Origin: a virus
Virus record (IMG/VR): IMGVR_UViG_3300035670_009268
Location: 1 to 42,277 of that record
Direction: 5' to 3' (one strand)
Length of the DNA: 42,277 bases
Position numbers and translations under genes: made by a program. The notes beneath the pieces were generated by a model. The model did no database searches and was not told the DNA's origin. It saw only the letters and a program-made list of their open reading frames with translations. Positions 15,715 through 22,886 of this stretch are shown one piece after another (the stretch's first letter is position 1; each line of letters starts with the position of its first letter).

Positions 15715-15935
15715 TACTCTTTGTCTTTAGGCATAAAATGGTCGTTTACATGGCCACATTTAGCGCAAGTAAATACGGGTACTGGCATTAAAGCATCTTG
15801 AGCGGTGCCTGTTACGAAGCGGGATATTTTGCGCAGTATAACGCCTTCTATAAACACTTCATGTCCACACTCGTCACAAGTAATAGGTAAAGTATCTTTT
15901 AAAGATACATTCATGTTTAATTCTTTTTGATTCAT
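15714..15935 (-). CDS. Zinc-ribbon protein between clamp-loader subunits
   Basis: This 73-residue protein carries a zinc ribbon split by a 33-residue insertion: C20-x2-C23 (CDECGHEVF) and C57-x2-C60 (CAKCGHVND). A Met at residue 8 is an alternative start. It is embedded between gp44 and gp62, with no spacer to gp44 and a 1-base overlap to gp62, so it is made together with the clamp loader. The function is unknown. It may be a replisome or late-transcription accessory factor, since T4-type late transcription depends on the clamp, but there is no direct evidence. A free-standing zinc-binding role is all the sequence shows. Confidence 0.7.
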   Translation of the reverse strand: MNQKELNMNVSLKDTLPITCDECGHEVFIEGVILRKISRFVTGTAQDALMPVPVFTCAKCGHVNDHFMPKDKE

Positions 15936-16847
15936 CTATTTAATTTTTAAAAGTTGTGATATAAAGGCCATAAAATTTAATTCACGGTCAGCTATTGAAT
16001 TATTTTGCCACATATATTGGGCAGCATGAATTGATACATCTGCCGGTGAATTACTAAATTCAGCTGCTCGTTCGTATAATCCTGTAAACACTGGAATGAA
16101 ATCATTTATATCATCATTTACTATAATTTGACGTATGTTCGCCCAACTTTGTTTGTCTGATGATTTTAAAACTTGTACAATACTATTTATAGTGTTTTCT
16201 GCGTTTACTATTAACCCTTCAGGATTTAAGTTATTATCACTATCAATAGATTGTTGAGAAGCATTTATAATTTTTCTAATATCAGGATAATATGTTTTTA
16301 CAATATTAGCTAATGCTGGTAATTCGTAAGTTATATTTTCTTGATCTAGTATTCCTGCTACATGTTTTGCTACTTCACCTTTAGCAGGTGGTTCAATATG
16401 AAATGTTTGACATCTACTTTTTAATGGTTCAATTATACGTTCAGCATAATTTGCTGTTAATATAAATCTGGTTTTGGCTGAGTATGTTTCCATAACATTA
16501 CGTAAAGCTGCTTGAGCTTGAGATGTTATATAATCAGCTTCATCTAATATAATAACCTTAATTGGATTAAAACTATTTACAGAAGCAAAATCTACAATTT
16601 TGTCTCTAATAGTATCAATACCTCTTTCATCGGATGCATTAATATACATTACATCACATTTGATGTTTTTAGTAATTAATTTAGCTAAAGTGGTTTTACC
16701 GGTTCCGGCTTTACCATAAAGTAATAAATGAGGTATATCGTTTTTTGTGATACATTTGGAGATGAAGGCTTTAATGCCTTCATTCCCCACGTATGTATCT
16801 AATGTTTGACTACGATATTTCTCAACCCATAAACTGTTGTTGATCAT
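15936..16847 (-). CDS. 44: DNA polymerase clamp loader, large subunit (T4 gp44-like AAA+ ATPase)
   Basis: This AAA+ ATPase of the RFC/gp44 family opens the gp45 sliding clamp and places it on primer-template DNA. The frame could begin 11 residues earlier, but I place the start at 16847 because MINNSLWVEKYRS is the conserved clamp-loader N-terminus and this reduces overlap with groEL to 26 bases. Motifs in order: Walker A GKAGTGKTT at about residues 45-53, Walker B IILDEADY at about 96-103, a sensor 1-like TANY, and the SRC arginine-finger motif (PLKSRCQTF). At about 303 residues the length fits gp44 (T4: 319). It is followed directly by a zinc-ribbon gene and gp62. Confidence 0.95.
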   Translation of the reverse strand: MINNSLWVEKYRSQTLDTYVGNEGIKAFISKCITKNDIPHLLLYGKAGTGKTTLAKLITKNIKCDVMYINASDERGIDTIRDKIVDFASVNSFNPIKVIILDEADYITSQAQAALRNVMETYSAKTRFILTANYAERIIEPLKSRCQTFHIEPPAKGEVAKHVAGILDQENITYELPALANIVKTYYPDIRKIINASQQSIDSDNNLNPEGLIVNAENTINSIVQVLKSSDKQSWANIRQIIVNDDINDFIPVFTGLYERAAEFSNSPADVSIHAAQYMWQNNSIADRELNFMAFISQLLKIK

Positions 16848-18453
16848 CTTTGTCTTTTTTAGGTTCGTTATAAATTGCACATTCAGTTAATAAAATAGTT
16901 CCTGCTACTGATACGGCATTTGATAAAGCAGTTCTAACTACTTTCATAGGATCAATAATCCCAGCCTCAAACATATCTGTTACAGTTTCTGTTTTAATAT
17001 CATACCCAAATGTACGACCTTTTTCTCCATTATCCAATCTAGCTTGTCTTAAACTAAATACAATATCGGAAGTATTTTCAATACCAGCATTAGTAAGGAT
17101 TTTTAAGAAAGGAGCACCACATGCTGTATATGCTATTCTTTTTCCTAAATTAAAATCTTCACCATCTGCTTTGGTTTGAGTAATACCTTCTCTAGCTTCA
17201 AGTAAAGCAATTCCTCCTCCAGGTAATAATCCTTCTTCTAAAGCTGCTTTTGTTGCTTGAAGAGCATCATCAATGCGGTCTTTTTTCTCTTTAATTTCAG
17301 TCTCAGTAGCACCACCAATATTGATTACAGCTACACCACCTACTAATTTACCTAAACGCTCTTGTAAGTGTTCTTTTTCAAATGATGCTGTTGCTTTTCC
17401 AATTTGCTCTTTTAATTCAGCTACTCTGTTTTCAATATCACCTACAGCTCCTGTACCATCTACAATTGTAGTAGTATCTTTAGTTACAGTTGCAACACGT
17501 GCTTTACCAAACCAGTCTGAATTAAAACGGTCTAATTTCATTCCTTTTTCAGGTGATACCACAGTACCTCCAGTTACAGTAGCGATATCTTCTAAAACTG
17601 CAGTACGTCTATCTCCAAAATCAGGGGCTTTAACAGCTACTACTTTTAATAGACCTCTCATTTTATTTACGATTAACGTAGATAAAGCTTCACCGTCAAT
17701 ATCTTCAGCAATGATTAATAATGAACTATCTGTTTGAGAAGCACCTTCAAGGATTGGAAGTAATTCTTTAACCGATACTAATCGCCCATCATAAATTAAG
17801 ATTACAGGGTCTTGTAAGGTAGATGACATTGAACTATTATCTGTAACGAAGTACATTGATTTATATCCTCTATCAAATTGAATACCTTCTACTGTTTCTA
17901 ATGAAGTTTCACCTGTTTTAGATTCTTCAACAGTTACTACACCATCTTGTCCTACTAAATTCATAGCTTCGGCTACTAATGCTCCTAATTCTTCATCATT
18001 ATTAGCTGATATAGTTGCTACTTGTTTAATTTGTTCTGGGGAGCTGATTTCACGTTTAATTTGTTTTAAAGTAGCAATAATTTCTTCAGTAGCTGCTTCA
18101 ATTCCTCTTTTAACTAATACAACATTTGTATTTGGTGTAATACTACCAAATGATTTTTGTATTAATTCATTTGCTAATACAGTTGAAGTTGTTGTACCAT
18201 CTCCTGCTTTATCAGCGGTTTTAATAGATGCTTGTTTTACTGTTTGAGCACCCATGTTTTCTAATGGATCTTCAAGATCTTTTAACTCTTTTGCTACAGT
18301 AACACCATCTTTTGTACTACGTACACTTCCAAATTCATCCATGAATAGTACGTTTCGTCCGTATGGACCTAAAGTAGAACCAACAGCATCTGCTACTGTT
18401 TTGATCCCTTTAGCTAATTTGTCTTTTACTTCTTGATTAAAGGCTGTTTTCAT
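16822..18453 (-). CDS. groEL: Chaperonin GroEL (Hsp60)
   Basis: This full-length 543-residue group I chaperonin folds proteins in an ATP-driven cage closed by GroES. The ATP-site residues are present: D49 (TKDGVT, E. coli D52), the GDGTTT motif with D85 (E. coli D87), and the acidic D in RIDDALQATKAA (E. coli D398), followed by the GGG loop. Equatorial, intermediate and apical domains are all complete. The C-terminal tail is short and polar (DDQQQFMG) instead of a repeated GGM tail. It lies two bases after groES and overlaps gp44 by 26 bases, so it is co-expressed with the replisome. Unlike T4, which supplies only a GroES substitute (gp31), this phage carries both partners. Confidence 0.97.
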   Translation of the reverse strand: MKTAFNQEVKDKLAKGIKTVADAVGSTLGPYGRNVLFMDEFGSVRSTKDGVTVAKELKDLEDPLENMGAQTVKQASIKTADKAGDGTTTSTVLANELIQKSFGSITPNTNVVLVKRGIEAATEEIIATLKQIKREISSPEQIKQVATISANNDEELGALVAEAMNLVGQDGVVTVEESKTGETSLETVEGIQFDRGYKSMYFVTDNSSMSSTLQDPVILIYDGRLVSVKELLPILEGASQTDSSLLIIAEDIDGEALSTLIVNKMRGLLKVVAVKAPDFGDRRTAVLEDIATVTGGTVVSPEKGMKLDRFNSDWFGKARVATVTKDTTTIVDGTGAVGDIENRVAELKEQIGKATASFEKEHLQERLGKLVGGVAVINIGGATETEIKEKKDRIDDALQATKAALEEGLLPGGGIALLEAREGITQTKADGEDFNLGKRIAYTACGAPFLKILTNAGIENTSDIVFSLRQARLDNGEKGRTFGYDIKTETVTDMFEAGIIDPMKVVRTALSNAVSVAGTILLTECAIYNEPKKDKDDQQQFMG

Positions 18454-18455
18454 AT

Positions 18456-18752
18456 TTAATTTTGTTCTTCAATTAATGCTAATACTTGTGCTTCAGAAAC
18501 GGCAATGTATTCTACACCTTCCCATTCTAATTTAGTAGGTCCTACTTGAGGTAATACTACTCTATCTCCTACATTAAATGACATAGGGATACGAGCATCA
18601 CCAGCATTGTTCCATCTTCCTGGTCCCACATCGATGACAGTCCCTATAATTGCTTTTTCTTGTGATAAATCAGGGACAATGAATTTACCATGCATTTTTT
18701 CTGCTTTTTCGTCTACCTTTACAATAATGGCATCCCAAACGGCTTTGATCAT
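18456..18752 (-). CDS. groES: Co-chaperonin GroES
   Basis: This 98-residue protein has the Cpn10 fold. The N-terminal strand (KAVWDAIIVKVDE) leads to the mobile loop with a hydrophobic tripeptide in HGKFIVPD, equivalent to the IVL motif that docks on GroEL. Then come the conserved GTVIDVGPGRW roof, VGDRVVLP and a C-terminal ALIEEQN strand. It is clearly GroES-like and not T4 gp31-like in sequence. The mobile loop has Phe-Ile-Val instead of Ile-Val-Leu, possibly tuned to its own GroEL. It precedes groEL by two bases in the usual groES-groEL order. The start is preceded by an A-rich leader without Shine-Dalgarno. Confidence 0.96.
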   Translation of the reverse strand: MIKAVWDAIIVKVDEKAEKMHGKFIVPDLSQEKAIIGTVIDVGPGRWNNAGDARIPMSFNVGDRVVLPQVGPTKLEWEGVEYIAVSEAQVLALIEEQN

Positions 18753-18776
18753 AAACTTTGGTTTTAAATATTAATA

Positions 18777-18956
18777 TTAATTTTCTATAATGTTTGCATC
18801 TTCTATTAATTCACAGAAATACATTTGATTATCTTTTTTAAATGTTCTGTGGGCAGAAGATAATTCATTCCACTGAGGAGCAAAGGGTCCATAGTGCTCT
18901 CCAGTAATACGTTTTACTAAAAATAGTTCGTCGTTTATTTTGATTATTTGATTCAT
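18777..18956 (-). CDS. Small hypothetical protein (59 aa)
   Basis: A complete short frame begins at an ATG at 18956 and ends with TAA at 18777. It encodes a polar protein beginning MNQIIKINDELFLVKRITG, with a GPFAPQW segment in the middle and a DANIIEN end. It fills the gap between hsp20 and groES and has ordinary codon use for this genome. The mixture of beta-like (ELFLVKRI) and aromatic residues suggests a small folded domain. No motif or family is recognised. Its position in the chaperone cassette is the only clue to function. Confidence 0.55.
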   Translation of the reverse strand: MNQIIKINDELFLVKRITGEHYGPFAPQWNELSSAHRTFKKDNQMYFCELIEDANIIEN

Positions 18957-18991
18957 AACTATAATGTATAAAATATTTGTTAGAAAACCTA

Positions 18992-19005
18992 ACTTTAGGG
19001 CAATA
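18992..19005. repeat. Left arm of 14-bp inverted repeat flanking hsp20
   Basis: ACTTTAGGGCAATA at 18992-19005 lies just beyond the hsp20 stop codon. It is the exact reverse complement of TATTGCCCTAAAGT at 19468-19481, which lies in the hsp20 leader. The two arms bracket the whole hsp20 gene. The core is unusually GC-rich for the surrounding sequence. No target-site duplication is visible outside the arms. Confidence 0.7.
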
Positions 19006-19008
19006 TTT

Positions 19009-19416
19009 TTACTTAATTTTTATAGTTTTTGGTTTTGCTTTTTCAGTAATAGGAATAAAGATTGTTAGTAAACCATTTTCTAGTTTACCATCAGCTTTTC
19101 CTAAATCATATTTGCTTGAAATTTTATAACCTAAATTAAAGGATTTTCTGGATAATCCTCTGTGGATTGTTCCCGGATGAAGTTCTTTTTCATCTTCAGG
19201 TTTGTCATAACTGATTTTTAATATATCATCTTCGATATCTATTTTAACATCATCTTTGGTTAGACCAGTACATGCTACTTCAAAGTGAAGGCCTGTTTCG
19301 TCGTAATAAATGTTAAGTGGGTGTGGTTGTTTAGTTGTGGCTGCTGAGCCAAATCCGCTTGACGGAAAGAAGAAATTGTGGAATAGGATATCCCATTCAT
19401 TGAATTGTGTACTCAT
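19009..19416 (-). CDS. hsp20: Small heat-shock protein (Hsp20/alpha-crystallin)
   Basis: This ATP-independent holdase chaperone has 135 residues. The N-terminal region is short and Phe-rich (LFHNFFFPSSGFG). The alpha-crystallin domain (about residues 32-125) begins PLNIYYDETGLHFEVACTG and continues with TKDDVKIDIEDDILKISYD. It ends with the family pattern ADGKLENGLLTIFIP, the A-x-x-x-n-G-v-L motif that is diagnostic for Hsp20. The tail KPKTIKIK has the I-x-I motif used in oligomer contacts. Hsp20 genes are well known in T4-like marine phages. It stands alone between gp45 and the groESL genes, bracketed by an inverted repeat. Confidence 0.95.
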   Translation of the reverse strand: MSTQFNEWDILFHNFFFPSSGFGSAATTKQPHPLNIYYDETGLHFEVACTGLTKDDVKIDIEDDILKISYDKPEDEKELHPGTIHRGLSRKSFNLGYKISSKYDLGKADGKLENGLLTIFIPITEKAKPKTIKIK

Positions 19417-19467
19417 ATTGATTTACGTTTTGTGCGTCCTAAGATCGCGTTAATAATTTAAAAACTG

Positions 19468-19481
19468 TATTGCCCTAAAGT
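19468..19481. repeat. Right arm of 14-bp inverted repeat flanking hsp20
   Basis: TATTGCCCTAAAGT at 19468-19481 lies in the 84-base gap between gp45 and hsp20, about 52 bases upstream of the hsp20 start. It pairs perfectly with the arm at 18992-19005. Both arms would be in the hsp20 transcript, one in the leader and one just after the stop, so they could pair in RNA or act as protein-binding or recombination sites in DNA. The function is unknown. Confidence 0.7.
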
Positions 19482-19500
19482 CTTTTGTTTATTATAAATA

Positions 19501-20238
19501 TTATACCTTTAATTCAGGTAAATAATAAGTTGATTTTCCTGTTTCAGTGGTAAATTCCAATTTAAGTAATCCTTGCATACTAATGTATCCTTTTGCATTT
19601 TGAATATTGTCTTTGTTTACTACTAATATCTCTTTTATATGCGATGAATTAAATGTAAGAAGTTCTTTATGAAATGTTTCATAAGAAGCATCACAGGTAA
19701 ATTCTACTTTATTTGAATGTGATGTAGGATCTCCTAATATAAACTTAGCTTGTTTATTCCCATCTTCATGAACATAATTAGTTACTCGACATATGTCTTT
19801 AGTATTAGAACCTAATGCATTTTTAGCTTTAGTAAATCTAGTAATAAATTCAGAATCAATATCAAATTCTGTATCATATGTTGGTTCATCAATTGATGGT
19901 GATGGTGGTATAATATGTGGGTCCGCTAATGTGTATTGTAATGAAAAGTTAGAATCTTCAATTAACAATCTTACAGGTACTTTATGATTTTTATCTATAT
20001 TAATTAAAATATCCATATCTAAAATACTAAGCATTTTTAAAAGAGCACTAGTATTAAATATACCAATAGTTCCATCTTCTAATTGAACATCACATTCTAC
20101 ATGTCCTACTAAGTCTTGATAAGGGGATACAAAGTTTATATGTAATCTATTGTTAGATACATTCCATTTAACACTCTCAATAATACCTCCAAGGTAATAC
20201 TTTTCAATACTCGCTACTAAATCTAATTTTTGAATCAT
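19501..20238 (-). CDS. 45: DNA polymerase sliding clamp (T4 gp45-like)
   Basis: This processivity clamp of 245 residues (T4 gp45: 228) should form a trimeric ring. It shows the repeated beta-alpha-beta clamp pattern without catalytic motifs. Helpful segments are LEDGTIGIFNTSALLKMLSI, typical of gp45 near residues 54-72, and the C-terminal GYISMQGLLKLEFTTE followed by TYYLPELKV. It is placed directly after the polymerase gene (27-base spacer) and upstream of the chaperone genes and clamp loader, as expected for a T4-type replisome. In T4 the clamp also activates late transcription; whether it does here is unknown. Confidence 0.88.
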   Translation of the reverse strand: MIQKLDLVASIEKYYLGGIIESVKWNVSNNRLHINFVSPYQDLVGHVECDVQLEDGTIGIFNTSALLKMLSILDMDILINIDKNHKVPVRLLIEDSNFSLQYTLADPHIIPPSPSIDEPTYDTEFDIDSEFITRFTKAKNALGSNTKDICRVTNYVHEDGNKQAKFILGDPTSHSNKVEFTCDASYETFHKELLTFNSSHIKEILVVNKDNIQNAKGYISMQGLLKLEFTTETGKSTYYLPELKV

Positions 20239-20265
20239 ATTTTAAATGTAATAATTGTTTTTGGA

Positions 20266-22851
20266 TTATCCAAATTTAAAGAATTTATTTATGTTACTAT
20301 TGAATATAGGTTTACCCCATTTCAAGTCAGCATATAAGTTTTCTAATTTATTTTTTAATACAGAATCAAATAACTGTGTTTTGTCTAGGTATTTTTCTAT
20401 AAATTCTGTAATGAATGGAGGATCATCATATCCGTTAAAACCAATAACGTCTATGTTGTATGGGTTATCTTTTAAATAAGCAATAAACATTTTATCCCCT
20501 ATTTGAAACGTATTAAATTGTTTATCTAGGTTTTTAAAACGTAAGATATCATTATAATATATAGCTGCTTTAGTATTAATAGGACATTTTAAACCTAATC
20601 GTGAAAATATTTCACCTGCTTTAGGTGGTGACGCAATATATTCTTTCATAAGTTTTAATCCTGTAGGTTTTAATAGGAGTCTCCAATCTACAGTATCTAT
20701 ACTTTCTCTAAATGCTAATATTTGTTTATCTATATCTGGTTTTTTCCCACCAAACATTATGTCTTGAAGTAATTGTTTACTGAAGTTTCTGAAGTAGGGT
20801 GGGAAATTAGATTTCATTAAGTCTAATCCTTTAATATCTAATTCCTCTACAGAAACACCTTCTTTATTTACAATAAATTGAGCGTAACGTCTTTTACCGG
20901 CAAAGTATCCTCGTTCAAGTACAACTTCTTGTTTTAATTCAAAATAGTGAGGTCTATCATGTAGATTAAACAAGTCAACTACTAATGTATTTAAATTATC
21001 ATTTGCAATCTGTTGTACTTCTGTTGCAATTTGTAAAACATATTTAACTGCTTCTTCTCTATTGTTTAAATCAACTTCAGGATGTCTCTTTTGAATTAAG
21101 TCTTTTACTTGAATGAATAGTGAATCTGTGTCTGATGTTACAATGTAATCAATACCTTCAGTTTCCATCTGTGTATTCATCCATTTGTTTACATATTTAA
21201 TAGATTCTTGAGTTAAACGTTGTCCTGTAAGAGTAATTGCTTTAGATATGAATTTATGCCCATCTGTGTACCTCCAACCGTTAATAGCATAACACCCATA
21301 AACGTCATTTAATTTAATTTTATAAGCATGTTGGCGTCTATTATAAAAGTCTCCTAATATTGGATCTTTTTTAACTTTAAAAGCATCTTTCATTAATGCT
21401 TTATATTCACTTCTTTTATTAAACCAGTCAGTTAATATTTCACATACTACACTTTCTTTATCTTTTCTAAAGATAACACCAGGTGCTGATATGATATAAT
21501 TACCTTGTTCTATTAATTTAATAATTTTACCAACCGTTACTACTGAACGAGTAATGCTTTTGTTTTCATTTACCTTTTCAATAGTAATTTCCATTTCTGG
21601 GTTGAGCAGTTTAAGTTCTTTAAGTGACCATTGATTATCGTATTTATCTCGATTTACAATACGACCCACTAAAGTTTCAATACCCATGTTTAAAGAACGA
21701 ATAATTGATGGATATAGTGATGTAAAATCCAAGTCAATAACCCATTCATATAATCCAGGTGTTGGGTCTTTTAAATAACCACCAGCATATTCTTCTTTAA
21801 TGTCTCGTAATGAAGGATTATATGTTGTTGGTTTATTTGGTGAAACTATACCTTTACGTTTTAAATAAGTTAAAATAGCACCTTCATTTAGCATAGTCGA
21901 CATATAAATTTGATTATATGGTACATGACATAAATGACATACTGTAACTGTTAAGTCGATAAATTTAAGTTTCTTCTCTAATTCAATAATGATTTCAACA
22001 TCTCGAATGTTATAGTCTATAAACTTTTGAACATCTTCTTGAAATAATTTATCTAAAGATCCTAAATATTCAATTTTACCTAGATTAACATATTTAGTCC
22101 CTATGTTTCCTAAAGCGTAAGAAGGTTCCTGTGCTGTTACATATTTTTTAAAAAGTAACATATAGTCAAGATGGTTTAAACCTGCTATAGTAGTAGTTTT
22201 AACCCCTAAAAATTCGGTGTTATCTACTTGTTTTAACGGCGATAAACGCACGGCCTCATCAGTTCCCAATACCTTGGCGATTCTATGATATAAGTACGGT
22301 ATATCGAAGAATTCGCTGTTCCAACCTGATATGATTGTTGGGTCTAATTCTTCCCATTTGTTAAGAAATTGAGATAATAAATCCTTTTCAGATGAACAAG
22401 ATATAATATGTTTATTATCTGTTACTGATGTTGTTAATTTTTTAGCTTCATCTAATATGTAACAATAATATTCTTGAGTAGTATTATCATATAAAGCTAT
22501 AGAAGTAATTTTACCTTGAGGATTTCTAACACTATCTTGAGTAAGTGCTCCTGCTATCTCACACTCAATATCTAAATAAACTATATTTTGGTATGATGGA
22601 GTATCATCGGAGCTGTAGTAAGCATCTACTAATATTCTAGTATATTTGTCTACATCGCTTTCAAAAGCGTTAGGGTCTTTATAATTGTATTGTAATGTGG
22701 GAGATACACGTTTTCCGTCTAATGTTTTATACTCTCCACTTTCATTTGGTACATAACATGTAGCACGATAAGGGAAGGTAACCCATCCCTTTTTATCGTC
22801 GCGTACATGATATTGTTTAGTAGTTCTATTATAATAGATACTTTGATACAT
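20266..22851 (-). CDS. 43: DNA polymerase, family B (T4 gp43-like)
   Basis: This replicative polymerase has an intact 3'-5' exonuclease and polymerase domain. Exonuclease: ExoI YLDIECE with D94/E96, ExoII NSEFFDIPYLY, ExoIII YNIRDVEII. Polymerase: motif A DLDFTSLYPSIIRSLN, motif B with KLNDVYGCYAINGWRY, motif C TSDTDSLF. The length of 861 is close to T4 gp43 (898). The extreme C-terminus NINKFFKFG is a probable clamp-binding peptide, matching where T4 gp43 binds gp45. All catalytic carboxylates are present, so it should be active. It is the first gene of the replication operon as transcribed, 35 bases beyond the fused transferase gene. Confidence 0.97.
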   Translation of the reverse strand: MYQSIYYNRTTKQYHVRDDKKGWVTFPYRATCYVPNESGEYKTLDGKRVSPTLQYNYKDPNAFESDVDKYTRILVDAYYSSDDTPSYQNIVYLDIECEIAGALTQDSVRNPQGKITSIALYDNTTQEYYCYILDEAKKLTTSVTDNKHIISCSSEKDLLSQFLNKWEELDPTIISGWNSEFFDIPYLYHRIAKVLGTDEAVRLSPLKQVDNTEFLGVKTTTIAGLNHLDYMLLFKKYVTAQEPSYALGNIGTKYVNLGKIEYLGSLDKLFQEDVQKFIDYNIRDVEIIIELEKKLKFIDLTVTVCHLCHVPYNQIYMSTMLNEGAILTYLKRKGIVSPNKPTTYNPSLRDIKEEYAGGYLKDPTPGLYEWVIDLDFTSLYPSIIRSLNMGIETLVGRIVNRDKYDNQWSLKELKLLNPEMEITIEKVNENKSITRSVVTVGKIIKLIEQGNYIISAPGVIFRKDKESVVCEILTDWFNKRSEYKALMKDAFKVKKDPILGDFYNRRQHAYKIKLNDVYGCYAINGWRYTDGHKFISKAITLTGQRLTQESIKYVNKWMNTQMETEGIDYIVTSDTDSLFIQVKDLIQKRHPEVDLNNREEAVKYVLQIATEVQQIANDNLNTLVVDLFNLHDRPHYFELKQEVVLERGYFAGKRRYAQFIVNKEGVSVEELDIKGLDLMKSNFPPYFRNFSKQLLQDIMFGGKKPDIDKQILAFRESIDTVDWRLLLKPTGLKLMKEYIASPPKAGEIFSRLGLKCPINTKAAIYYNDILRFKNLDKQFNTFQIGDKMFIAYLKDNPYNIDVIGFNGYDDPPFITEFIEKYLDKTQLFDSVLKNKLENLYADLKWGKPIFNSNINKFFKFG

Positions 22852-22886
22852 AACTTTAATTTTTGGTAAATATAATAACCCTCTAC

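Noticed and set aside
17273-17737. Plus-strand 154-codon frame opposite groEL
   Set aside because: Antisense shadow of a strongly conserved coding region; low-complexity Ser/Thr/Pro translation with no domain.
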